From Ischnura elegans (lineage: Eukaryota > Arthropoda > Insecta > Odonata > Coenagrionidae): DNA of 64,000 bases. The notes beneath the pieces were generated by a model. The model was given only the letters and a program-made list of their open reading frames with translations. It did no database searches and was not told the DNA's origin. How positions within the stretch are numbered: position 1 is the stretch's first letter; every line of letters starts with the position of its first letter. Made by a program: the position numbers and the translations under genes. Location of the stretch: positions 91,047,851 to 91,111,850 of the forward strand of contig NC_060256.1 of the NCBI RefSeq assembly GCF_921293095.1, written 5' to 3'. This document shows, in pieces, positions 21,763 through 33,200 of this stretch.

Positions 21763-21920
21763 TATAATTGCCATGAGAATTAAAGAACCTGGATAGCGTA
21801 GTGGTCTGCACATTGGCCCGGAAAGCCAAAGGTCCGTGGTTTGATTCCCGGTCCAGGGGAATCTTTTTCTCATGGCAATTCTTGTATATTTCACCGCCGT
21901 TCATCTGGCAGGGTTAGAAA
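21763..21920 (+). repeat. tRNA-derived SINE-like repeat, family G, copy 2
   Basis: It matches copy 1 nearly base for base from AATTGCCATGAG through the tRNA-like part to TTGTATATTTCACCGCC. The spacing suggests either tandem duplication or two insertions. Confidence 0.65.
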
Positions 21921-22034
21921 TATTACACAGAACCTGAAATGTTGGCTGCCTAAGATTTTATTACCCGCATACAAACGTGAGAGAAGTTCATTCATTCTAT
22001 TCACCAGGAAAGAGTTAAATCATACAAATTCCGG

Positions 22035-22225
22035 CCTTATTTGCCACCCTCGGTGATGGCACAGTAAAGTCCTCACCTGCCAAACCAAAAGTAGCGGGTT
22101 TGAGTCACACCTGGGTAGGTTGTCCCTACTCAGGATCCAACGATTTGATCTTTGGATTTTTCTCTCTTATAGAAAAATCTTTCAAAATCGTTGGCACAAT
22201 AAATTATGGTTTCGCTAATAGTGGG
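22035..22225 (+). repeat. tRNA-derived SINE-like repeat, family S, copy 2
   Basis: It carries CCCTCGGTGATGGCACAG, CACCTGCCAAACC and GCGGGTTTGAGTCACACC, then CTGGGTAGGTTG. This is the same order as at 27430 and 38630. It is followed to about 22540 by C-rich sequence that may be its extended tail or another repeat. Confidence 0.6.
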
Positions 22226-23820
22226 CCCTGGTTGCTTTCATAGTGGCGAGGGTATTCCCTATCCCACCCTTCCATTCCTATCCTCACCCTGGAGACGTCG
22301 TCAGGCTCCTATCACGGCGGCACCTCTATCCTTGTTCCTTCCCATTCCACTCCCCTCCCCGGGTGCACGGGCGTATCAGTTGTCTTATTGGGTCCCGGCC
22401 CCGGTGCGTTGTAACCTTCTAAGAACCCCCTTTGGGCCTTCATTCTCTCTGTCCCTACTCAGGGCATGGTTGTGTGTGATAGTCGTTGTTAAACATTATT
22501 GCCCCCGATGTAAAAGGCCTTAAATGAGCTGTTTTCGGGGCAATGAAGAGAAATTAAGAAGATGAAGATACAAATCTTCTTTCGTTTTAACTTGCCTGAT
22601 AACCAGGTATAGCCTCATTCAATGGTTTATTTTTATTTCCAATTCCAACAGAGTCTAAAAACAAGAACACCAAGAAATTTTTCCATTTCCTGAATGATTG
22701 CCTAATTTTCAGTTATAGGTAAATAGCGAAATATGGAGGCCATAACCCCAAAAAGGAAGAGGGGGATGAGAGTTACTGGCTCACTTCTCTTGTCAATCAC
22801 CTTGGGTATTACACTCCTACTACACACCTACCAACCACTGACGGAAATGCTGGCATGCCTGATATCAGTCTTCAGCCAGTGTAAAATATTAAAACTAGCC
22901 AGCAGCAGATGAGGGGGGAGTGGGGCCACCCTCCATAATTTTTGGAAAATTTGAAAAGATGACAAACGTTTAGGTGGCAATTTAATGAGAGTTTTTATTT
23001 CACCAGTTGAAAAAGCTATGTTTAAAAATACATAATTAGAAAATATCGAAAAGCCACAAGTACATAAAAGCATATGTATTAGACCTCAGACACATTATAT
23101 GTATACTGAAACTGCAATGTGGAAGGCAACGATAAAACACCAAATTTGCTTTTAGCAAATCATTGGGCAAATAAAAGACATTATTACATTAATATTCCAA
23201 GGAGTTACAGCTACTCCACTCATTTATGTATACATGATGGAATTCTCTCAAGTAAAATATTCCCAAGGTGAACTACAGTCTGTAAAGAAAGCAAGACACC
23301 TGAATTTGAGGAGCTCTAGGGTCTAAACTAAGCAATCAACTTCTATTCAACAAAAGGCGAACGATAGAGAAATTATTTCCACATTGGATCATTAACTACA
23401 AAAAATTTTCAGCCCCAACAGTACCAATCCATTTCCTATTCACCCATTGGTTTCAAAGTTAGCAAAGATTTGCATTGTTTATAACAAATCCATCAATTTT
23501 AGTGGCATAAACAATGTTTTCTACAAACTTTTTATAATAGATATGGCTTTCTTATATAAAAAATTTCAGGTTATTGGAATGAAATCTTTGGGAATACCAA
23601 GTGTGCAAAGTTGGGCAACTTGATTTTACGTGCAAAAAAATGGCTACTTTCTTTAGAAAAACGTAAGTACATAAAATACTTTGGAGCCAAAAATGTTTGT
23701 AGTAAATGATCAAGCATAGAAATAAATTCTCCATCATTTACTACTTATTGCATTGAAATTGATTGCTTCGTTTGTACCCTAGAGCTCCTCAAACTCGGAT
23801 GTCTTGCTTTTTTTTACAGA
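22226..23820 (+). other. Intergenic, C-rich block then AT-rich; nothing recognised
   Basis: 22226-22540 is unusually C-rich and ends with a possible hairpin around GCCCCCGATG and TTCGGGGC. The open frame through it has no family features. The rest is ordinary AT-rich sequence. Confidence 0.4.
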
Positions 23821-23822
23821 AA

Positions 23823-25830
23823 GTAGTCCCCCATTCAGATCTCCGGGCAGGAACTACTCTTGATGGTGCATCAGTAAGATGTGATAGAATGTTACGGATA
23901 GGGACATGGAATGTTATATTGCTTTGCATCTGCAGGAGGCTAAAGAACTTGAAGGTGGAAATGCATACAATGAACCTGTCAATATTAGGAATCAGTGAAA
24001 TGAAATGCCTCAAGGAGACTTTTGGAGTGGAAGCTATACAATGCTACACACAGGATCGCTAAATGATTTTGCTGAAGTAGAGATGATGCTTAGAAGGAGC
24101 GTCAGGATGCGTGTGAAAAACTTCCTGAAGTTAAATGAAAGGATAGTATGTATTGTTGAAGATGGAAACCAAACCCGTAGCTACGGTAATAGTGCAGTTC
24201 TACACACCTGCATAAAATTAACAAGATTAAGATGTAGAGGACATTTATTAAGATAGCATGGAAGTAACCAATCAGGTAAGAGGAGAGGAAAATCTTGTAA
24301 TTCTGATTGATTGGAAGATCAAGACAGAAAAATAACTGAAAGATATGGATTAGGTAACCAAAATAAAAGAGAAAGGTAAATTGAATTCTGCACCTATCAC
24401 AGGCAAGAGGTTGCAAACATATTGTGAAAAAATCTCATCCAAAGAAGATACACACGGACGATACTGCAGCAGAACTGATCAAAAATGCAGGAGGAAAGAC
24501 CTGAAACCAGGAGCACAATATCATAAATGCAGTGGCGCCGACTCCATGGGGCTTGAGGGGGCCCGAGCCCCCTCAAAAATTCGTTATGAGTGCGAGGAAA
24601 TTATGTGTCAGGCTTGTCGATTTTCCCCGGAGTGTCCAGATATCGAGATTCGAGTTATCAGGGTTCTAATGTTGATCATATGACTCTTCTAAAATGCTTA
24701 AAAAACTTAAAATTCACCACTTATAAAATTTCCCGGGCCTAGATCCCTGGTTGGGCCCCCCCCCCCAATATTTTTCGTTAGTCGGCGTCCCTGCATAAAT
24801 GAAATGTATTCAAACAGTGAAATACCAGGATTTTGTGAGGAAGATCAGAATCCCAGTACCTATGGGAAAAAGAGTGGAAATCTGGGAAAATTTTATGATC
24901 ATAAGCCAGACAAAATATGCATTCAAGATATTGACAAAGATCGTATACAGAAGAGTACTTGGGGGAGAACAAATTCGGATTCAATAAAAGCAAAGGCACA
25001 AGAGAAGCAATATTGCCTTTTAGGCTGCTCTAGAAAAGAGCATGAAAAAGAACAGGTCCAAGTTGGTTGCATTTGTGGACTTAGGGAAAGCGTTTGACAA
25101 CATGGATTGGAATTCAATGCTTAGAATCCTGAAAGAAATATGATCTCTTTACAATGACAGAAGAATCCACAATTAATACAAAAAACAAAGTAGCAAAGAT
25201 AGAACCAGGACCCATCTGTGAAGACGCAGGAATTAGTAAAGGAGTGAGACAAGTTCTTTGTCACCCGTAATTTTCAATTTTTACATCGGGAAAGCCATGA
25301 ATGAAATAAAAGAAAATGTGTCAAGAGTGAATTTCTATGGTGAAAAATTTGCATGTTATGATCTGTCGATGACAAAGCATTCATAGAAGGATTTGAAGAA
25401 GGTTTCTAGATAAATATGAGTAAAAGGTAGATATCAGCAGAAAAAAAGCACCAAGAAAACTAAGTTGCTAAGGCTTTCATTAAAATAGGGAAACAAAAAC
25501 TGGTAGAGGTTGATGAATTCTGTTATGTGGGAAGCAGGATAGCAGGCGATGGGAGAAGCAAAAACAAATATCAGCAGAACAGCCCAAGCGGAGAGAGCAT
25601 TGCACCAAAATAAAGATCTACTTACAGCGGGAAATTTAAGCAAAGAAGTAAGTAAACAATTTATCAGAACTTAATTTGGAGTATGCTTCTCTTAGGAATA
25701 AGACAAGGGCAATGACAGTAGTGGGGAGAAATCAGGGGCAGAGACTTTCGACAAGTGGTACTACAGAAGAATAAAGAGGAAGTCCTCAGAAGAGAAGAAG
25801 AGGAAGCTCCGTGCAAACCTTGGTAAGGAG
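23823..25830 (+). pseudogene. LINE relic (endonuclease and reverse transcriptase), family R, copy 1
   Basis: Decayed non-LTR retrotransposon. An AP-type endonuclease start is seen at about 23893-24060: RIGTWNV, then LKNLKVEMHTMNLSILGISE, shifting frame to GDFWSGSYTMLHTG. Later come TAAELIKNAGG (about 24470), VPMGKRVEIWENFMIISQ (about 24856) and KLVAFVDLGKAFDNMDW (about 25060), the reverse transcriptase motif with the first catalytic Asp. SPVIFNFYI and MNEIKE follow at about 25265. Many frameshifts and stops show it is dead. A hAT MITE interrupts it at 24530-24793. The same family is on the - strand at 60080-63400. Confidence 0.75.
24530..24793. mobile_element. 264-bp hAT MITE inserted in the LINE relic
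   Basis: Ends are CAGTGGCGCCGAC and GTCGGCGTCCCTG, inverted repeats of 13 bp with two mismatches. The duplication CATAAATG flanks it at 24522-24529 and 24794-24801. Removing it rejoins the LINE sequence around the Asn/Met-Glu-Met-Tyr segment. A diverged copy in opposite orientation is at 57109-57347. Confidence 0.9.
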
Positions 25831-27165
25831 AAAAAGAAACCTAATCGGCTCTGGAGCCTGATGAAGACAATCATCAAGGGGAAAGTGGCAGCAAGAAAGA
25901 AATATAAATACATAGGTTAGATGAATAAGGACGTGAAAAAGAACAAACACGTATATGAAAAGATTATCTGACAGGAGAATTGAGTATGAGGCTAATTGGG
26001 GAGCCTGTACACAGTTTCCCTCCTCGGGATAACAAGCGAGTCCTTCGCTCTTAGAATCTCATGCATTATTATCTTTAGAAGTCACATACCCCTTCAGAAT
26101 TCTCATGTTTTGAAAGCTAATCCCCCTCATGGTTGCCGCCTCTTTCAACGAAGTACATTAATCACACCATCCCAAAATTATCGCAAAAAACACTGAACCA
26201 ATAACCATGCCCAATAACATAAATAATCACAAATAATTCAGGACATTTTTCCAAGCCATGGAACGAGACGATTGAATTCTAATATCGATTCCTCGCGATT
26301 GCTATCGCTATTATCGCGCTATCGCGATCGCCTACTCAGAAATCGCCCAAGTCCAAAATGGGGTCGACTAAATTAAGCGCAAAAGTTTTCATCCTAGTTC
26401 TATATTGGTAGGGTCACGGTTCTGCTATGCATATTGACTGTGTTATGGAACGCTCAAATTCCCCTCTGTCCACGGATTGAAATGTAAGTGGCAAATCATA
26501 CTAAATTGTTCTAAATCTTCACATTTTGAAGTCTGTGTAGTTTTTATTTAGTAACTTGTAAGAGATTTATTAATAGACCCCACGACTAATATTAATTTTG
26601 AAATTTATTTGGTATGGCTTTCGTTCAGTTTTTTTTGTATCTTGTTATCGCTGTTTCAACTGAATTCAAATTGTTTTTTACGCAACATGTTTGTTATTTG
26701 CCGTCTATACTTTAATTAAAGCTTATGCTGTTTAGCCATGGAATTGACATCTTGATGACAATGCTGTCGTGAAGCAACATGTTCCTGTTGCTTCAAAGTA
26801 TTCCGTCATCATCTCAGCTATTGCTCTCCTCCTATGATTAGCTTCACATCTTAACTAACCTCGAACAACTGGAAATCATGCTTGTTGTGTGTTAGCTTCC
26901 GTAGTTGTTTTAGTTCACAATACTCCATGTGCCCGTCTACCCAATATCATGGTGTTTATAGTAATCAAATTGTCTAGGGATTAATTAATATAAGAGTTAA
27001 ACTTATTTATCCACTTATTTGTTTGTGTAGCCCCATTTTTGTATGTAATTTATTTTTCGCAGTTTGATTTTATATTAATGACTCGATTGACATTCACTCC
27101 TATTAATAAGGTATTTCCTCAAATTTTTAAGTTATCCTCATTATTTGTAACTTTTTGTAGGTAAA
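25831..27165 (+). other. Region upstream of the PIX coding start; no exon recognised
   Basis: A 5' untranslated exon must lie in or before this stretch, because an acceptor precedes the ATG by five bases. A GC-rich island with TATCGCGATCGC-type palindromes is at 26280-26335. No promoter call is made. Confidence 0.35.
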
Positions 27166-27234
27166 ATGACAATGGAAGGAGGCCCGTACCTTGTCCAGGC
27201 AATATATTCTTTTAAAGGAAAAAATAATGACGAG
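27166..27234 (+). CDS. ARHGEF7: PIX exon 1 (coding): start and first half of SH3
   Basis: The ATG follows a ttttgtag acceptor by five bases, so a non-coding 5' exon lies upstream. It encodes 23 residues, [19 protein letters not shown] then NNDE, the first strand and RT-loop of an SH3 domain. The ALYDF-like motif is AIYSF. The donor is gttagt in phase 0. Two in-frame ATGs lie within three codons; the first is chosen. No promoter or 5' exon could be located with confidence in the preceding few kb. Confidence 0.85.
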
Positions 27235-30200
27235 GTTAGTATTGTATGGTTAGAGAGCCCAATTGGTTCACCAAATTTTTGGAAAGCGGTCAATATTGAT
27301 ATTCATCGTATGAATTTAAGTCTCCTACTGCACTGACTCGAAATTTCTTCGAGCTATATGTAGTTGACCTTGAATTGTCACTTATTGGGACCATTTTGTC
27401 CGGCTTCGTGTGGACTGGGGATTCGTTGCCGGCCTCGGTGACGGCGGGGCCCATGCCTGCCACCCTAGAGGTCGCGGGTTCGAGTCCCGCCTGGGTAGGT
27501 TGCACCTATCCAGGGTATGGATGTTCATGTGCGATTGATTGTTAAGTTAAAAATCCCGATCTATAAGGCCACAAGTGCTGTGAAAATATGTTAAATTTAG
27601 TGCTAATGAAAATAGAAACCCATCTCAAAATATATGCCTTCTTTATTCAAATAGGGAATTGCATGATTTCCCCCTGCGAATCTGGAAAGTGTTTCAATCA
27701 TAATTAACATTTACTCCTGGCAGTAACAGATGCAATTTTCCACTACCTATGAGTTTGAACTTAAAAAGTGACTTTCAATCCATTGATTCTCTTTTATGTT
27801 TTATATTTTTGCTTAAATGCATGGTGGCTGTTTACTCTGAAAAATGCCATTCATGAATCCTTAGTAATTCCTATCTCTTCAGATGATCAATGGCCAATGG
27901 GTTACATTCCTCACCTCCATTCATTGTTATCCTAAGTTTTTGTTGATATTCATTTCAAATGTCTTGAAATTAATTGGTCACTTGGGAATATCTGCTTTAG
28001 TAACAAAGGGTGTACCAATCCTGTAACGGCAATGGTGGTTGCATATTTCATTCTAGATAAATAGTAGAAATCGGATGTGAGTAACCTCATATTCATCAAC
28101 TTTTCTCTGTATGTTTAGTGAATTGAGGTAGATAAACATTTGTTTATTATTATCATAGTGATGGATAATTTTTGTATCATGCTGTCTTAGACTGCTATTC
28201 AGAAAGAGATAGCGAAAAACTTGTAGTCTTTAGGGTTATTATGAACAACCAAAATTTTTTATTCTGAATTCAATAAGAAGTCGATACATAGTCGATTGTC
28301 ATAATTCTTGAGGAGTCATAAGTCATAGTTCTCAAGATTTTCAGTAGCTTGGTCACCATTCTGAAAGGCCATCAGGCAATAAATTGTGACCCGCTGAGAC
28401 TGATCCAGAATAGCAGCCATAGTCTATAAGTAGCTTTAAAGTATAGTGTAACGGTAATCACATTTTAATTAGCATAATAATCAAAATAACTAAGTCAATA
28501 AAGAATTGTGCTCTCGTTCAAGTGCATTGCCTGTCCATTTCTCTTCTAAGTTAATCATTACCTTGGGTGTATACATGCTTTGCTGAAGTAACTTTTGTAG
28601 TGAATTTGACCTTGGCCAGTTTTGAACCTGTTCTACATCTACCAGATTTATACTGCCTACTTTGTGAATAATTTTGGAGAGGTATTTTTTGCCTTTTTGA
28701 AGTGTGGTTGTTCAACTTCTGCATTAGGCATGACTTTGCGTTAAATTTATTATTTTTTTAATCTGGGAACTTTCTATGAATTAAAATCTTCATGAAAGAA
28801 GTATTACTCTCTGGAATAGGTTTCATTTGACCAATTGTATAGGTAGAGTCTTGTATTAGGTCTTTAGTTAAGATGATCATTATTTTTTAAGTTACTTGAG
28901 TTAAGATTATCATCATATATTTTTACATCATTAGTTGTATATTTTTACGACATTGGGCAGTTATACTCCAGAACCATTGGAGTTTCTCTCTACCTGGAAT
29001 GGGCATAGGTCATTTTGCTCCTTAATACTTTTTACCCTCTAATGGCTAATTTTTCTCCCTGTATCTCGATTGTCTTCTGCACATAGCCGCTAAAAGGCTT
29101 TATTTGTGTATTTTTGGAGGAAGAAAAGTAGTTTTAATTTGTTAATTGTCGATGCTCAGTGCTTCAACTCCTCAGTTGGTTTGGATTGGTGAGATTATAT
29201 CTTACTTTATTGTTATTAGAGGCTATTTTACTTTTATTATTATTATTTACATTATTTACTTTACTATTATTTGAGGCAATAGAGGATAAAAAGTATTAAG
29301 ATGCAAAATGACCCATGCCCATTCTAGGTAGAGAGAAACTCCAATGGATCTGGAGTATAACTGCCCAATGTCATAAAAATTTACAACTAATGATCATCTT
29401 AACGCAAGAGCTAATACAAGACTCTACCTATACAAATGGTCAAATTACTATTACATATAACTTAAACGTAGGTTTGTGAATTTCAGACGTTCCAGGTAGG
29501 GCTGGGCCACCTCACACTTTGAAGAAAGCAAAAAAAATATTTATTTATTTATTTGATCCAGTCCAAAAACAGCACGAGGCCAATTACAGAGGACTCACAA
29601 TAACAGAATAATAAAAATATTTCATAGATTTATTTACCTTTTATAATTTTGAGCTATCTTTTGCATCGCAACCTGAAGTCTCTTCTTACATAACTGAGGA
29701 TGAGAAAGGCACCTTGATTGTCTCAAGAGGTTGTGTAAAATTTGCCGAATTCAGTTAATAATGAATTTTCTTTTATTTGACTATCCCTGTCATTGCTGAA
29801 GCTCAATCAATATTCAAGTGTTGCGGGATAGAAAACAGCATGGGGCAGTGATATGATTTGCATATCATATCAATGATAAATTCTTGTGGTTTATGAATGC
29901 TAATTTTGAAAAATATCTCTATGAATAAAATTACATCCACTTCCATACATTGTCTGGTGCATCGCTGATGCTCTTATAAATTGAATTCCTCCGTTTTTAA
30001 CATTTGTGCTGGGACCCTTTGATGAAGAGTCAACCATTTCACCCAAATTTTGACTGCTCCCCTCATTTCACCTTCATACCACACATTTCTCTTGATCTTT
30101 TTATTCCTGTCTCATATTTTAATGCAATATACTGTAAAAGTGTGCGTTACATTAAGTTGACTGTCCTTTCAGTTATGTTTTCGGAAAGGAGATATCATCA

Positions 30201-33200
30201 CCATCACACAAAAGGAGGAAGGAGGATGGTGGGAGGGGACGCTTGAAGGAAAGACTGGCTGGTTCCCAGCAAATTATGTCCAGGAGTACAAACAAGTTCC
30301 AGTTCCACAAGGTGAGGGTTTTTTTCTTTCCATACTGTACGTAACCTCTTACATATCCACCAGTCCCCATAATTACAACAATCGCCTAGTAACTATTATA
30401 GTCACCTAGTATATCACCTAGTAACTTTTCTCTCGGGCTGTGGCGCCATGCGCACGACCTGGACTGCTAGCCGCATAATATGCTCGGCAGTCCATACCAC
30501 CTTGTCCGCTATAGTCTACAAATTTCCACAGGGGAGAATGACGCCTCGGTAGCTTAACTGGGTAAAGCACTCGGCCGGAAATCGAGGGATCAGGGTTCGA
30601 ATCCCGGTCAAGGCGAATGATTTTTCCTCTGTGGATTTTTTGCACTATTTGTGCATTGCGGGTGACTCCGTAAAAGTTATCACCGTGGATAGTCCCGGTA
30701 TACTTAAATACACCTAGTAACTGCTGAATCACACTTGACTGTGTCCGAAAGTTACAACTGCAAAATGTTATAATTCAGTTTTCTTCTGAATTTCTGCCTT
30801 AGAAGTCGTAATTCTTCCCAAAATTACAAAAAGTTAGAAATAATAGCATGAAATGATATCACCAGCAATGAGGGTTATCGTGAGCAGGCATATTTTTTTT
30901 TTTTTTTTTTTAAGTTTATAACTTTCTGAATTCATAATGTTACTGTTAATAGTGAAATAAATGCTGTAGCATTAATTGTGGGCACTTACTCTCTCTGTAA
31001 AATGCATACGATGTTTTTTTTTTTTAATTTCACTAGAAGTTCCCACCGAATACTTAGCCTTTGCACCAAATGTACCAAAACTTGAAATATTGTCATTTTT
31101 ATTCCTTATTCCTTGGTTGCAGGCGATGGTCTTTTGGCTGGTTCAAAAGGAGGAGGGGCATCACCCATTTCCCCGGCATCGCCAATGCAGGGAGTGGCAG
31201 CCCAGAGGGCGTATCGCCTTGTTGTGCTCACCGACATGGTGGAGTCTGAGCGAGTCCATGTCACTGAGCTGAACACCCTCCTAAATACATATCTCAATCC
31301 CTTGCAGAAATCCCAGTTGTGAGTATTAGATCATGATTGGTAGAATTTTTATAAGCCACTATAACCCATGGAATACATCAAATTTACTGGTTAGTCGAAA
31401 ATGTGTGTTTTATATGTTTTTTTTACAAAAAATGTTGACCTCTCCTTGGGAAATGTCATAATTTAGTGTATTAAGGTATCATCTGATGACACCAAGTTGA
31501 TAATATCTCGTGATGTATCATGACTAGGGACATGCAAAAGTCGCAAATATGGGATAATGCGAATTTTAGTGCAAATTCCGGGGTTTTCCCGTGAATACGT
31601 GAATTTCGTGTTAGTACCGATTTTCTCCAATTCATGGGCGATATTCACCTACTCAGACGTGATTTTCATCATTTTTTTCTTCTGCTCATGCTTCTCCCAT
31701 GAAATTGTTTTTCGAGGTGTGTATTTAGGCCGTAAATTTTTCACTGCATTGGCCGCTTTCCGACGCAAGGAATTTCCGCGGGCCGCCGTTTATGTACAGC
31801 ACCGTGAAATCCAGAGAGATGTCTCGTTTGAAAGCGGCCTGCATTTCATGGTGCCGTGCCAAGAACGGTGGCCAGCGAAAAGTCGTTGCGTCTGAAAGTA
31901 GCCTCAAGGTAGCACTGTGTGTATTTCATGCCATAGACACACCGCCGGGCCGTATTGAAATGGGTGCCTTGCTGACCGTCAGCAATGCCGTGCCGTCAAC
32001 TGCATGATTCGACTCGTTTGAGGACATCCATTGAGACCAATGGTTATTTGAAAGCAATGTGCCGTGCCGTTGATGACGGCTGGAGCAAAGCCAGCTCGTC
32101 TGAAAGCGGCAAAAAGTGGCTGTGCGCCGTCTATTCTGTGAAATACACACGGAGCTACATTGAGGCAGATTTCAGAGACATTCTGGATTTCACTGTGCTG
32201 TGCCGTAAACAGCGGCCCACGGAAATTTGTCGCATCGGAAAGCAGCCCATGCAGGGAAAACAATTCATTATTTCCACAAAGAAACACATTCGAGGAAATA
32301 AGGTGACTTGTTTGTCAGCAGGACGTCCAAACCGTGTTCACACAATGTCTAAAAAGTAGCCAAAATGCCATGGGAATCTGCTGGTTGACTCACTCAAATT
32401 ACTGGAGGCTGCAAACTATCCTAATGCACACACATTCTATAGAGAGTTTACCCTTTCCCTACTAACAACGAAAATATGCGGCAGGACGTTTCTTGATCCG
32501 TGAGACGAAAGCCGAAAATTTTCGACGGAGATTTTTCTACACAGGAGAACGAATGCTGAAAATATACATTTCCTTTCTCTCCCCCTTTTATGATGGTCGC
32601 TCATTAACGAAGTCTTAGTTTCGGGACGTAACTAGCAGGACTTAGGCCATACTCTCGAAATCTGGGAGCAGATACCCGGACCCCTCGTCTTATATTACCC
32701 CTCTTTGTGGTAAGGGACCGCAGACATAAAATTGTTCATTCGGTTAGTTTGCTAAATAAATGTATGTTCCTTTCTCAAAAAATATAGACTAAGAATTGAA
32801 TTCTCTATCTTATGAGCAGGGTTAAAATATTCAAACAAAATTCTACCATAACTATTTACTAATATCTTTATTTCAGTATAAAAATCAACATGCAAATTGT
32901 TAATGCATTAAATCTGATAATATGCAACATGCAAATTGTTAATGCATTAAATCAGATAATACTGATGATAGAGCTTCGTTCAAAATTTGAAAATTCTTAG
33001 AACTAAACTAGGAATTCAATTGGAAGTCTGCAATTAACGTGCAAGCAACAATCATCCATATAGCTAATTCATGTAAACAAAGCATGAGTTTACAGCGAAC
33101 CAATGCCGCTGGTAGGGTTATAAACCGCTAAAGGAGGGAGACCAACTGCCCTCGGAGTCCAAGATAATGCGAAGTCCCCACTAGGAAGGATCGAAAAAGA

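Noticed and set aside
22206..22523. Pro/Leu-rich 105-codon frame
   Set aside because: Composition follows the C-rich block after a SINE-like repeat; no domain seen.
31979..32359. Overlapping 100-124-codon frames on both strands
   Set aside because: They run through an inverted/tandem repeat and have no start context or domain.
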